A stretch of 64,000 bases of DNA from Rubellicoccus peritrichatus. GTDB lineage: Bacteria; Verrucomicrobiota; Verrucomicrobiia; Opitutales; Cerasicoccaceae. The notes below the pieces were generated by a model. The model saw nothing but the letters and a program-made list of their open reading frames with translations, ran no database searches and had not been told where the DNA came from. Where the stretch lies: contig NZ_CP136920.1 of assembly GCF_033100135.1 (NCBI RefSeq), positions 62,001-126,000 on the forward strand, written 5' to 3'. Numbering within the stretch: the first letter of the stretch is position 1; each line of letters begins with the position of its first letter. The position numbers and the translations under genes were made by a program. Of this stretch, positions 29,132 to 37,784 are shown piece by piece.

Positions 29132-30558
29132 GCTGCCTGAGGCAGCGTAAAGATAAAGACACTGCCGCGGTCTTTCTCACTCACTACGGTCAGGTCGCCA
29201 CCATGCGCCACTGCAATCGCTTTGCTGATCGCAAGGCCGAGCCCACTCCCCTTTGATTTTTTCTCACCTTTGCCACTGCGATAAAAGCGATCAAATATAA
29301 AAGGAATGCTCATATCATCAATCCCGCTTCCATTATCTCGAACGACAATGGCCTGAGTCGCATCACTCTGCTGCACCGAAACCTCTACTGCAGATCCGGT
29401 TGGAGTATGTTGAATCGCATTACTAACCAAATTGATAATAACCTGGCGAATCTTCGTCGCATCCCCAAGGGCTTTCAAAGGCTTGGTTTCCACACTGAGT
29501 TTGACTTCTCTCTGATCCGCAATAGGCCGTAATATTTCAACTGTTTCCGAAGTCAATTGATCCAGCGGGACAGATTTCATTTCAAGCGTAGCAGTGCCGG
29601 AATTGATCTCTGCAAGCTGCAAAAGCGATTCAATCAGACTCCTCATATGGCGAGCAGTCGTCTGACATGTTGTCATACTATCGACATAGTCTTCCAGACT
29701 ACGCTCTTTCTCCAAAGCCCAGCTCAGCTCATTTAGAATAATGGTCAACGGTGTGCGAATCTCATGCGACGCATCGGCAGTGACCTGCATCTGGCGCTTC
29801 AAGGCACCTTCCAGCCGATCGAATGTTTCATTCAAAGTATCCCCCAACTGACCAAGCTCGTTGCTTTCATTACCCAAATCAATCCGCTCCGACAGATCAC
29901 CATCTGCGATTACCCGCGCCGTCTTGCTCATTGCATGAATCGGACGCATCGCCCTGGTATTGAAATACCATCCGAGCAAAATCGAGCTGATGAAAGCGAC
30001 AACGCCAACACCTATCAGCTGATTCCTGAATCCAGCAAGGGAAGCTTCAAAGGAAACGATTGAGCATCCAATAACAATAACATTTCCCTTGCGGTTACTA
30101 TAAATCATTTCCCTTCGATCGCCAATCGTTCTGGCAAAGGGGCGAAGCTGGTCCCGATCCACCTTGGGGCGCTCGAATATGTCCGGCGCATTTGGAGTTT
30201 TCAGCAAAAGCCCTTCACTTCGGGACCAACATAGAGCATAAAAACCCTCATCCCTCAAGTGCTGCAATTCGCGTTCTGCTATCTGCTCATTCCCTTTCAA
30301 TCGTCCACCATCTGAGGGAATTATTCGCCAATCGGCTGTCAGGTCATTGGCCTTGCTTCGACTGCCTGGTCTCGGAGGGACAAAATAATGCCCCGTCAGT
30401 TGCATCATCGGGAGCGCCAACTCGTTATCCAGGTTTTCAAACCGCACATGCTTCTCATACCGATAAAATCCACCCAACAAAGTGACGATCAGTATCACAA
30501 TAATCAGCATGTGCCACAGCTGCAGCCTCCAGCGAATACTGTTAAGGGTCTGAAACAT
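29128..30558 (-). CDS. Membrane sensor histidine kinase (orphan)
   Basis: 476 residues: transmembrane helices at about 16-32 and 180-199 enclose a periplasmic domain of about 145 residues, then HAMP (200-253), HisKA with H265 in ADASHEIRTPLT and HATPase (NLVSNAIQHTP, DNGSGI, GSGLGLAISKA). No response regulator gene is adjacent, although kinases of this OmpR type usually have one upstream. It converges on eboF with a 4-base overlap. Signal unknown. Confidence 0.9.
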   Translation of the reverse strand: MFQTLNSIRWRLQLWHMLIIVILIVTLLGGFYRYEKHVRFENLDNELALPMMQLTGHYFVPPRPGSRSKANDLTADWRIIPSDGGRLKGNEQIAERELQHLRDEGFYALCWSRSEGLLLKTPNAPDIFERPKVDRDQLRPFARTIGDRREMIYSNRKGNVIVIGCSIVSFEASLAGFRNQLIGVGVVAFISSILLGWYFNTRAMRPIHAMSKTARVIADGDLSERIDLGNESNELGQLGDTLNETFDRLEGALKRQMQVTADASHEIRTPLTIILNELSWALEKERSLEDYVDSMTTCQTTARHMRSLIESLLQLAEINSGTATLEMKSVPLDQLTSETVEILRPIADQREVKLSVETKPLKALGDATKIRQVIINLVSNAIQHTPTGSAVEVSVQQSDATQAIVVRDNGSGIDDMSIPFIFDRFYRSGKGEKKSKGSGLGLAISKAIAVAHGGDLTVVSEKDRGSVFIFTLPQAA

Positions 30559-30753
30559 AACTAGTGGATATTCTGCACTCTACCAAACATTAATGAGAAT
30601 CCTATAGCATTGAAGCCCTGGGTTCCCAGCTTATTCATCTACGGCACACAGGTATTCTGTCCTCAAACTTCCTCTTGTGAATTTTTGTGCCTCTTTGTGG
30701 CTAAAAATAGACTTGGAAGATGGGCTGGGATTGCATGTTGTCATTGCATTACG

Positions 30754-31515
30754 ATGTCAGAGACAGAGACTTATTACGACCTTGCAGTAAAGAGCGCGCA
30801 CGCCGCCGGAGCCATTCTTAGGAAAGGTGCCGGCCTAAGGCACGTCAACATGCAGGATAGCAAAGACGTGAAGCTGAAGGCGGATGTTGAATCCGAAAAG
30901 CTGATCCGGGAGCTCCTGAGTCCGACTGGCCTGCCAATCGTTGGTGAGGAAGAAGGTGGTGACGAATCACTGCCCCAGAGCGATGAGCTCTATTGGGTCG
31001 TGGACCCGCTGGACGGAACATACAATTACCTTCGTGGCACGCCCTTGTGCTGTGTTTCCATTGGCCTGATGCGTGGCTGGGAGCCCGTCCTCGGTGTCAT
31101 TTACAACTTCAACAATGACGAAACCTACTCGGCCATGGCCGATGGTCTATTGTTGATCAACAAGGAACCCATCGCACCTGAGTGGCCGGAGAATATCGAT
31201 CACGCATCCCTCGTAACCGGCTTTCCCGCCGGTCGCGATTACTCGACCGAAGCGTTGACTGCCTTTGTGACCGATATCCAGCGCTTTCAGAAAATCCGCA
31301 TGATCGGCAGCGCGGCTCTGGCCATCGCCTATGTTGCTTCCGGTAAAGCAGATGCCTACTGCGAAGAATCCATTCGCCTCTGGGATATCGCAGGAGGACT
31401 CGCCCTGGCCAAAGCATCCGGCGCCCACTACTCTATCAAGCCAAGCGCCACTCCGGACAAAGCCTTTTCCTGCAACATCTGGATCACCGGCCGGAAAGAA
31501 TGGCTACCGGCCTGA
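30754..31515 (+). CDS. Inositol-monophosphatase-family phosphatase
   Basis: 253 residues. Metal and substrate motifs are present: VGEEEGGDE, WVVDPLDGTYNYLRG and LWDIAGGLALAKASG. Members dephosphorylate inositol phosphate, PAP or sugar phosphates; substrate here is unassigned. An upstream in-frame extension to 30610 exists but its sequence is Cys- and Trp-rich, looks non-coding and overlaps a dispersed TTTTTGTGCCTCTTTGTGGC repeat, so ATG 30754 is chosen. Confidence 0.88.
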   Translation: MSETETYYDLAVKSAHAAGAILRKGAGLRHVNMQDSKDVKLKADVESEKLIRELLSPTGLPIVGEEEGGDESLPQSDELYWVVDPLDGTYNYLRGTPLCCVSIGLMRGWEPVLGVIYNFNNDETYSAMADGLLLINKEPIAPEWPENIDHASLVTGFPAGRDYSTEALTAFVTDIQRFQKIRMIGSAALAIAYVASGKADAYCEESIRLWDIAGGLALAKASGAHYSIKPSATPDKAFSCNIWITGRKEWLPA

Positions 31516-31575
31516 AGGGCGTCAGGAACCGTCAGCTAGAGAAGCTCTAAACCTAAGAAGGTGCCAAAGCATTGG

Positions 31576-32055
31576 TTATCCCGGCTGGTCCTGCTCGTAT
31601 TCTGTGATGGCATCCCCAACTTTGATTGCTCCATCTGATAGAATCTGAGCTCTCAAGCCGCCTTTGTGAACCAAGCCCTTTAATGTCTCTCGATAGGTCT
31701 GCTTGGCTAAGTAATTACAGGGCTCGCATAGCCTGATCCCTTTGACTTTCACTTCTCCAATTTGAAATGCTTTATCGACCAGACGGTTAAGATCGACTCC
31801 TACAGTGACTAAATTTCGGCGTGCATCCTTCGCCTCGAAGTCCAGGCCAGTCTCTTCTACGAACTCATCAATTTTCTCTTTCTCAATCAGGGTCAGTTCA
31901 AAGTCCGGTTTGTGAGGCTCTGGCGTAAACGTGCCTTTCTTTGTAAAATAGCGGTCGCCTTCCAAGCCACGCCCGGCAATCGCATTCACTTGCCGCAGCG
32001 AGCACATTGGCTCGTCTGGCGACTTTGAAATTAGAATTTCTGTAATGGTTCCCAT
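31576..32055 (-). CDS. MOSC-domain protein
   Basis: 159 residues with MOSC features: AIAGRGLEGDRYF near the N-terminus, FELTLIEKEKI, RRNLVTVGVDLN and a conserved cysteine in RLCEPCNYL. MOSC proteins bind sulfur or molybdenum cofactor species; as a stand-alone domain it may deliver sulfur or detoxify N-hydroxylated compounds. Nothing nearby belongs to Moco metabolism. It is the last member of the minus-strand accessory run. Confidence 0.87.
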   Translation of the reverse strand: MGTITEILISKSPDEPMCSLRQVNAIAGRGLEGDRYFTKKGTFTPEPHKPDFELTLIEKEKIDEFVEETGLDFEAKDARRNLVTVGVDLNRLVDKAFQIGEVKVKGIRLCEPCNYLAKQTYRETLKGLVHKGGLRAQILSDGAIKVGDAITEYEQDQPG

Positions 32056-32129
32056 GGGTGTTTATTTTTTGTAGAACGTAAAGAACGAGCCCGGCTTCAG
32101 CCGTTGTCCCGATCCGACTGGTTAGGTCT

Positions 32130-32576
32130 TTAGTTTTGTGGATGCCATGGGGCCTCGAATTCTTGATCTGCATCAACAACTGACTGCAGTAGCTTAGGGT
32201 AATCGATCTTCTCTCTATTTCCTTGCACGAGCCATTCATTTATATTCTGGAGAGCTTCTATTCTGTAGTTTTCAGCATCTTGGATATTGCCCAGATGCTC
32301 TTCAACCATAGCCAACCGGGTTTGGTCAAATGCAAGGCTCTGAAGCTTCCAGAAGGCTGAAATATCTTCTATTGGCGCTTCCTTTGTTTCCTGTATTCCT
32401 GTTTCGAGTGCAGCTTTAGCTCTCTGTGGGTCACCTGTCTTATATTCCAGGAAAAGCGAATATTGCCGTTTCACATATTCAGATTCGCCAGCCATGGGGT
32501 CATCTTCGTTTTCTTTTGCACATCCAAAGAGGATGATTCCAAGGCCAATCAAGATGAATATGTTAATGGTTTTCAT
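32130..32576 (-). CDS. Small lipoprotein, helical
   Basis: 148 residues. Lipobox LFGC with Cys19 after a short hydrophobic stretch. The mature part is helical and acidic (RAKAALETGIQETKEA, EEHLGNIQDAENYR), resembling a TPR-like hairpin. No family recognised. It sits between the DUF2185 gene and the MOSC gene on the same strand. Confidence 0.75.
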   Translation of the reverse strand: MKTINIFILIGLGIILFGCAKENEDDPMAGESEYVKRQYSLFLEYKTGDPQRAKAALETGIQETKEAPIEDISAFWKLQSLAFDQTRLAMVEEHLGNIQDAENYRIEALQNINEWLVQGNREKIDYPKLLQSVVDADQEFEAPWHPQN

Positions 32577-32620
32577 TTTCTTACTAAACGATGAGTTGTC
32601 CTCACACGACTTGTTCTATC

Positions 32621-32989
32621 TTATTCTTTAATTTCTTCTAATCGTGATGCATTAGAATTTCGAGCAAAACTCGACCCAGCTTCAGACTCCAATAAAGGAA
32701 TAATCTCTGGATCATAGTTGCATATTGTGTTCACTGAATAAAGTCCACCATTCCATTGGTCGTCCACATACTCTTGGCTTTCATCGCCTGACAAAAAACG
32801 CCAACCGCTATAAGATGGATCGTCAGGCTCTTCTCTATACATGTAGCCGACTTTACAGCCATCAATAAGGATTCGATCAGTAGCAAAACAGTAGCCCATG
32901 TAACTTATTTTTTCTTTTGGAATTAAAAATGGTTTCTTCGTCTTATCTCCGAGACGATGGGCTTCTATCATTTGCTCTTCTTTATTCAT
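32621..32989 (-). CDS. DUF2185 / Imm33-like immunity protein, orphan
   Basis: 122 residues. ISYMGYCFATDRILIDG, KVGYMYREEPDDPSYSGWRF, SGDESQEY and NTICNYDPEIIPLLES are the hallmark blocks of DUF2185, predicted by polymorphic-toxin surveys to include immunity proteins. No toxin gene stands next to it; the nearest is the Rhs gene 5 kb upstream on the same strand, which has its own candidate immunity gene. Confidence 0.85.
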   Translation of the reverse strand: MNKEEQMIEAHRLGDKTKKPFLIPKEKISYMGYCFATDRILIDGCKVGYMYREEPDDPSYSGWRFLSGDESQEYVDDQWNGGLYSVNTICNYDPEIIPLLESEAGSSFARNSNASRLEEIKE

Positions 32990-33098
32990 TTTTCAAGAGA
33001 ACGTAGAGAGTAACCGTATTTTGCATTTAGGCGCAGCAAAAGTATCGGCTATCTCGACCGGTTCGCGCCATCCTAACGATCGGCAATGTTAATAGTCT

Positions 33099-34055
33099 CT
33101 AGCGATTACTTCTGCGGCGCATTGCAACGAGCAAAGCGACCGAGCAAATAAAGAGTGCGGTCGTGCCAGGCTCGGGGACACTGGCGACTCGGAATCCAAC
33201 AAAGTCGGCATCACTGTCAGGCAAGAAGGCAACGAAGGCTTCCGAGTTGATGCTTAAGGTGGTGTTATCAAAGGCACCTCCACGGACCAGACGATTCTTC
33301 GTGGGCGAATCATTGGCACCATCCTCTGAGCTCTCGATTAATTCCCAGATGTTTCCCGACATGCCCATGGCTCCGTAGGCGCTCAGGCCACCAGCCAGGT
33401 TCACGTCTGCAGGGTTTGTTTGACCGCCATAAACAGCAGTGTTGGCCGAAGTTCCGCTCGCGACTGCGACAGGAAGTGTATTGCTCCCGGTAGCATAGTC
33501 CCAGTAGTTGGCGGTCACTCCATCGTTCTGGTGGAACGCTGCCTTATACCATTCGTCTTCGCTGGGTAGAAAGTAGTAGGCATCCTTGTGTCGATATCCA
33601 TTGGTGCCAGTGAACGCCCCAGTCGTTGCCTGATCACTGACATCCCACAGGCTCATGCTCCAGCCGCCGCTGTAGATCAAATCGTAGGCTGCCTGATAAC
33701 CCTTGCTCGTATTCAAGAAATTCACGAGTGCGGCCGCCTCATACCAGGTGATATCGGCCGCAGGCTGATTTCCAGTGTGAGCTCCTGCCGTCACATTGGC
33801 CAATCCCAGGTTTGTCGCCTTGTTGATGATGTCCTGCGAAATCTCGTAGGTGGCCATCCGGAAGTCGTAGTCAACCCCACCGTAGTCGGTTGAGGAGAAC
33901 ACACCGCCTCCTGCTCCGTTATCGTGACCATTGCCTGCATTGTTTATTGTGACGAAGTCGATGGTGAAGGCGTTGGCACCAGACCCAAAAGTGTCGGCAA
34001 GAGCAATTCCGGTGCAAAGGAGTAGACTGGTCGCAAGCACTAGTGGTTTTAGCAT
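33099..34055 (-). CDS. FGE/SUMF1-like protein with PEP-CTERM anchor
   Basis: 318 residues with a signal peptide (MLKPLVLATSLLLCTGIALA). The body is a formylglycine-generating-enzyme-like fold: DYDFRMATYEIS, ITWYEAAALVNFLNT, YFLPSEDEWYKAAF, GMSGNIWELIES and RLVRGGAFDN. In active FGE the RGG block is followed by catalytic cysteines; none is present here, so it is probably not a sulfatase activator. The C-terminus VPEPGTTALFICS..RRR is a PEP-CTERM exosortase signal. A longer reading frame to 34190 exists but the signal peptide fixes ATG 34055. Surface protein of unknown role. Confidence 0.85.
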   Translation of the reverse strand: MLKPLVLATSLLLCTGIALADTFGSGANAFTIDFVTINNAGNGHDNGAGGGVFSSTDYGGVDYDFRMATYEISQDIINKATNLGLANVTAGAHTGNQPAADITWYEAAALVNFLNTSKGYQAAYDLIYSGGWSMSLWDVSDQATTGAFTGTNGYRHKDAYYFLPSEDEWYKAAFHQNDGVTANYWDYATGSNTLPVAVASGTSANTAVYGGQTNPADVNLAGGLSAYGAMGMSGNIWELIESSEDGANDSPTKNRLVRGGAFDNTTLSINSEAFVAFLPDSDADFVGFRVASVPEPGTTALFICSVALLVAMRRRSNR

Positions 34056-34269
34056 ATATAAAAAGATAGAGCCATCTCTTGCGGATTGAAAGATAATTGT
34101 CGAGTGAGCACACTTGCCTTCAGGCGAGTGCGATGTCTCTAGAATTCTTGATATGTTTTTCAACCACAAACAGGCACAGGAATTCACCAAACAAATTCAA
34201 AGTCTCCAGACTTCTCCTTGTTTTTGTGGATTCCCATCACTGATTTTGACTGATTATACTAACCCTTGC

Positions 34270-34905
34270 TCACTCATGCTCCAAGAGCATCTCATTGATT
34301 TTCTCAACTAGGTTTTTCTCAAATACAGGCACATTCACTGCAAATGTACCGTCGGGACTGCTACTGGAACCATAGGCACCTTCGATGCCTGAAAGCCGTA
34401 TTACTTTTCCATCAATCACTAAACTGGGATATTCGGTGACCCCGAAATCCAAAGCCTCCTGTCGGTGCCCCCCGGAGCTAACATTGACGAACCCGTACCA
34501 ATATCCATGCTTGGTCAGCAAGTCGCCCCAGGTGTAGATGGTATTGCCTGATCTGTCTGTAATCGAATCCGTTTTATGATCGTAGACGATTTCGATTTTA
34601 ACATTCCGCTTCAATTGTTCGAGATGTGCTCTTTCCCGTAACTTAGCATCCGAAACAAGCGGAAAAGCCAGAATTTTCCTTTTCGAACCTTGAGAGAGGT
34701 TTGCGATAGGCAGTGTGTATTCCCTTCCATTATCGGTTCTTAAAATATCTACTTCGTCTTCCCTTCGCTCTAAAATCTGACATTCAATCGACCTGCCCTT
34801 GGTATCTGTAAGAGTGATTTTGGAACTACTCGAACCACCTTGCTTGCAGGCAGCGAGAGCGAAAAAGATACAAGAGATTATGACTAATAAAATTGGGTTT
34901 TTCAT
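34270..34905 (-). CDS. Lipoprotein with SLA1-homology-like domain
   Basis: 211 residues. Lipobox ALAAC (Cys about 20). Residues 30-80 (ITLTDTKGRSIECQIL, YTLPIANLSQGSK) resemble the SHD1 domain common in Planctomycetes and Verrucomicrobia secreted proteins. The second half (KIEIVYDHKTDSITDRSGN, EYPSLVIDGKVI) looks thioredoxin-like but lacks a CxxC motif. Function unknown. Confidence 0.75.
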   Translation of the reverse strand: MKNPILLVIISCIFFALAACKQGGSSSSKITLTDTKGRSIECQILERREDEVDILRTDNGREYTLPIANLSQGSKRKILAFPLVSDAKLRERAHLEQLKRNVKIEIVYDHKTDSITDRSGNTIYTWGDLLTKHGYWYGFVNVSSGGHRQEALDFGVTEYPSLVIDGKVIRLSGIEGAYGSSSSPDGTFAVNVPVFEKNLVEKINEMLLEHE

Positions 34906-34982
34906 TTTCTGATAACATTAGAGCCAGCAACCATGGTTGCATTCGACAAGAGCTGTGTAATTCATAGGCATTCGCATAGCAA

Positions 34983-35279
34983 GTTCAGTCGTGCACTCCA
35001 GCCGGATGTTTTACGCCTCAAGATATCAACGAGGCTGGGTTCAACGGCAAATCCACTGGATGGAGAGACGAAGCGCAACAGCGCGGAGATGGTGCACCGC
35101 AGGTGTGCCCGAAGGGATACTCACGCGGGTGCCCTTTGGGCAGAATGAGCAGCAAACCGTTTGGCAATGCACTCTGATGATAAGTCTTAAGTTGCAAAGC
35201 GCGCCCGCTTGGACTGAAAAGCTGAGTTCGCGTTTTTAAATATGGCACCAAACGTGCCAGGGTTCTGCCGTTGGACTTA
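34983..35279. repeat. Long direct repeat, copy 1 (297 bp)
   Basis: Matches 37542-37749 nearly base for base at both ends; this copy has about 100 extra bases in its middle (roughly 35063-35167). Inside lie inverted ends GTTCAACGGCA (35039-35049) and TGCCGTTGGAC (35266-35276), matching the RYYYAAC ... GTTRRRY pattern of integron attC sites. No gene is seen in it. Confidence 0.8.
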
Positions 35280-35322
35280 GTAACACTTATATTCAAGGCA
35301 CAAACATTGGCGGTTGGAGGCT

Positions 35323-37416
35323 TTATCTATGGCCGAATTGCGGCAAAGGTTCAAAATTCCACCAAGCGGAAGATTCTGTATCCCAAAATACAAATGTATT
35401 CTGAGTCGCGTCGAAGGCAAAGCCTTCCCCGAGCGTGTCAGACATCCAAAACCAAGACTGGACATTAGCTAGAAAGAGCCAGGCGCTACGAATACTATTA
35501 TCTTCAACGTTTGCATAAACCCAACCATAATCGAGATGGAAAATCCAATCAGGCCCAGTCATGTTGTATAATCCAAACCAATCGCTCCAATACCAATCAT
35601 TTCCAAGTTCGATTACCCCTTCGTATAAGTAGAAATTAGCCAAATCAAATTCAAAGGTAGCATGCACGCTCATATTTGAGTATATAAAAAATTCTTTAGG
35701 CGAATCCAAACCATCAAGATCTCCGCTCCAGCCAGAAAAGACATAACCGCGATCTGCAAGCGCATATACTCTACCATACTCTCCATAAATGTATGCATCT
35801 CTTTCAAATGGGAATAGACTGACAAATCCACCTTTCGTCGAGCTCATGCTCAAAGTATAGCTGACTCTTACCGTTGCTTGTATCGAGTCTACGCTTAGCC
35901 CATCAGGACTAGTTATACAAACCCAGTAGTCACTTGTTACAATTGGACTCACTTTCAAGGTCGACTCGCTAGCGCCATCAATCGGCGCTGAAGTATCACC
36001 ATTACGCCCCAAGAACCACTGATAGCTGGCGGCATTGTCAGCCTCTACTTTCAAGGTAGTGCTCTCACCACTGATAATGTATGAGGATGAGGGATGCTCA
36101 GTAATAACTGGTAGTATCCCGAAATTGGCTTTTAAGGATATATCGCTATCAATCACTAAGTCTTGTGCATAGTAATCTGCTGTGACATCTCCACTCCAAC
36201 CGAGAAAGAGATAATCGCTGTCTGCTGTTGCATAGACAGTGACGGTATCCCCAAGCTCATATTCCGTCTTTTCAGACAATATGGTGAAGCTTCCACCCCC
36301 TGTTGAGCTTACAGATAAGGTGTAGGGAGGCAATATTGTCAGGATTTTTGATTGATACCCCTGCCATGATGGCACCGTAAAACCTGCTGCATCACTATAA
36401 AAATATATCGTTGGACTATCAGATGATTTGAAGAATACATTCTGACCGAAGTCTGTAGGTGCATCGCCCTCAAAAAGAATGCTGATGGCCGCAGATCTAT
36501 AGAAGGCATAATCACTGATACTAGTTAAGCTTTGAGGAAGCGTAATTTGGGCAAGTCCACTACGGTAAAAAGCACTATTGCCTATACTGGCAAGATTTTC
36601 AGGAAATGTAATATCATTAAGAGACGAAGTATTATAAAAAGCCGCCCTGTCAATCCTCTCAAGGCTATCAGGAAGCGTAACATTCGTAAGTGATCTGCAA
36701 TCGCGGAATGCCGAATCATCGATACTGATTACGCCATCAGGAACAACGACTTCTGCGAGTGAGAAGCATTCATAAAATGCGTAATTACCAATGTTCTCAA
36801 TTCCCTCTGGGAGAGTGATGCTCTCAAGCGAACTACAAGTTTCGAAAGTGGCATAACCGATACTAGTCACCCCATCAGGAATTTCAATATTGGTGAATGA
36901 CTCACAATGCCGAAATGCCGCGATCCCTATACTGGTAAGGCTCTCTGGAAATGTAAGATTCTCAAGCGATGAACAAAAAGAGAAAGCCGCGATCCCTATA
37001 CTTTCCAGACTCTGTGGAAGCTCAAGACTTTTGAGTGATATACAATTAAGGAAAGCATTATCGCTTATGCTCTTGAGTCCTTTTGGAAGTGTGACAGTTG
37101 TTAATGAATAACACCCCCAGAAGGTGTAGGTGCCCATACTCGTTACGCTTTCGGGGATAATAATGCTGGTAAGTGATGCGCATTCATAGAAGGCCCTATC
37201 GCCTATTCTCGTTACAGGCTTATCTTCTATATGAGTGGGAATGACCAAGTCACCACTGGCGGAATCGTCGCAATCACTGATAGTGATCTCACCATCAGCG
37301 ACTTCGTAGATGAGCGCAATGCCATTACTTGTAATGTAATCGGCTGCATTGACAGTTAAAAACTGAGACAGGAAGGCGAATGAAAAAAGGAAGATATAGT
37401 TTCGATGCTGTTTCAT
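35323..37416 (-). CDS. BspA-type leucine-rich repeat surface protein
   Basis: 697 residues with a signal peptide (MKQHRNYIFLFSFAFLSQFLTVNA). Residues about 60-320 are tandem 23-residue LRR_5 repeats (SIGDRAFYECASLTSIIIPES type). InlB-like bacterial repeats follow (GGSFTILSEKTEYELGDTVTVYA; FSGWSGDLDGLDS), separated by an Ig-like segment. The C-terminal 90 residues are Trp-rich (WYWSDWFGLYNMTGPDWIFHL). BspA-like proteins are surface adhesins or ligand binders. Long direct repeats flank the gene (34983-35279 and 37542-37749), as if it had been inserted or duplicated as a cassette. Confidence 0.85.
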   Translation of the reverse strand: MKQHRNYIFLFSFAFLSQFLTVNAADYITSNGIALIYEVADGEITISDCDDSASGDLVIPTHIEDKPVTRIGDRAFYECASLTSIIIPESVTSMGTYTFWGCYSLTTVTLPKGLKSISDNAFLNCISLKSLELPQSLESIGIAAFSFCSSLENLTFPESLTSIGIAAFRHCESFTNIEIPDGVTSIGYATFETCSSLESITLPEGIENIGNYAFYECFSLAEVVVPDGVISIDDSAFRDCRSLTNVTLPDSLERIDRAAFYNTSSLNDITFPENLASIGNSAFYRSGLAQITLPQSLTSISDYAFYRSAAISILFEGDAPTDFGQNVFFKSSDSPTIYFYSDAAGFTVPSWQGYQSKILTILPPYTLSVSSTGGGSFTILSEKTEYELGDTVTVYATADSDYLFLGWSGDVTADYYAQDLVIDSDISLKANFGILPVITEHPSSSYIISGESTTLKVEADNAASYQWFLGRNGDTSAPIDGASESTLKVSPIVTSDYWVCITSPDGLSVDSIQATVRVSYTLSMSSTKGGFVSLFPFERDAYIYGEYGRVYALADRGYVFSGWSGDLDGLDSPKEFFIYSNMSVHATFEFDLANFYLYEGVIELGNDWYWSDWFGLYNMTGPDWIFHLDYGWVYANVEDNSIRSAWLFLANVQSWFWMSDTLGEGFAFDATQNTFVFWDTESSAWWNFEPLPQFGHR

Positions 37417-37541
37417 TTAGGCGTAAACCACTAGTCAAATCAGCTGGCCAAGCAGTTATCAAATAATTTCTCAAAGAATGTAGCACGATCAGGATTTGCA
37501 TTCGTGAGAATTTGTGTAATGGATAATTAATCACATTGCGG

Positions 37542-37749
37542 GTTCAGTCGTGCACTCTAGCCGGATGTTTTAAGCCTCAAGATATCGACGAGGTTGGGTT
37601 CAACGGCAAATCCACTGGATGGGGAGGGGCCGTGTGGCGAGGCACTCTGATGATAGGTCTTATGTTGCAAAGCGCTTCCTCTTGGACTGAGAAGCTGAGT
37701 TCGCGTTTTTAATATGGCATCACGCGTGCTAGGGTTCTGCCGTTGGACT
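37542..37749. repeat. Long direct repeat, copy 2 (208 bp)
   Basis: Counterpart of 34983-35279. GTTCAACGGCA is at 37598-37608 and TGCCGTTGGAC at 37738-37748, 150 bp apart; the central segment is short and different from copy 1. It lies between the LRR gene and the immunity candidate. Confidence 0.8.
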
Positions 37750-37784
37750 TTGGTTGGCTCGTAGGTTGATTCTTGATTTCTTAA

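Noticed and set aside
30610-30753. N-terminal extension of the inositol-monophosphatase-family gene
   Set aside because: The 48 added residues are Cys- and Trp-rich translation of intergenic repeat DNA; the family start fits ATG 30754.
33099-34055. Sulfatase-activating formylglycine-generating enzyme
   Set aside because: The catalytic cysteines are missing and the protein carries a PEP-CTERM surface signal.
35018-35296. 92-codon minus-strand frame in repeat copy 1
   Set aside because: The matching frame is broken in copy 2 and the region is a non-coding repeat; no coding evidence.
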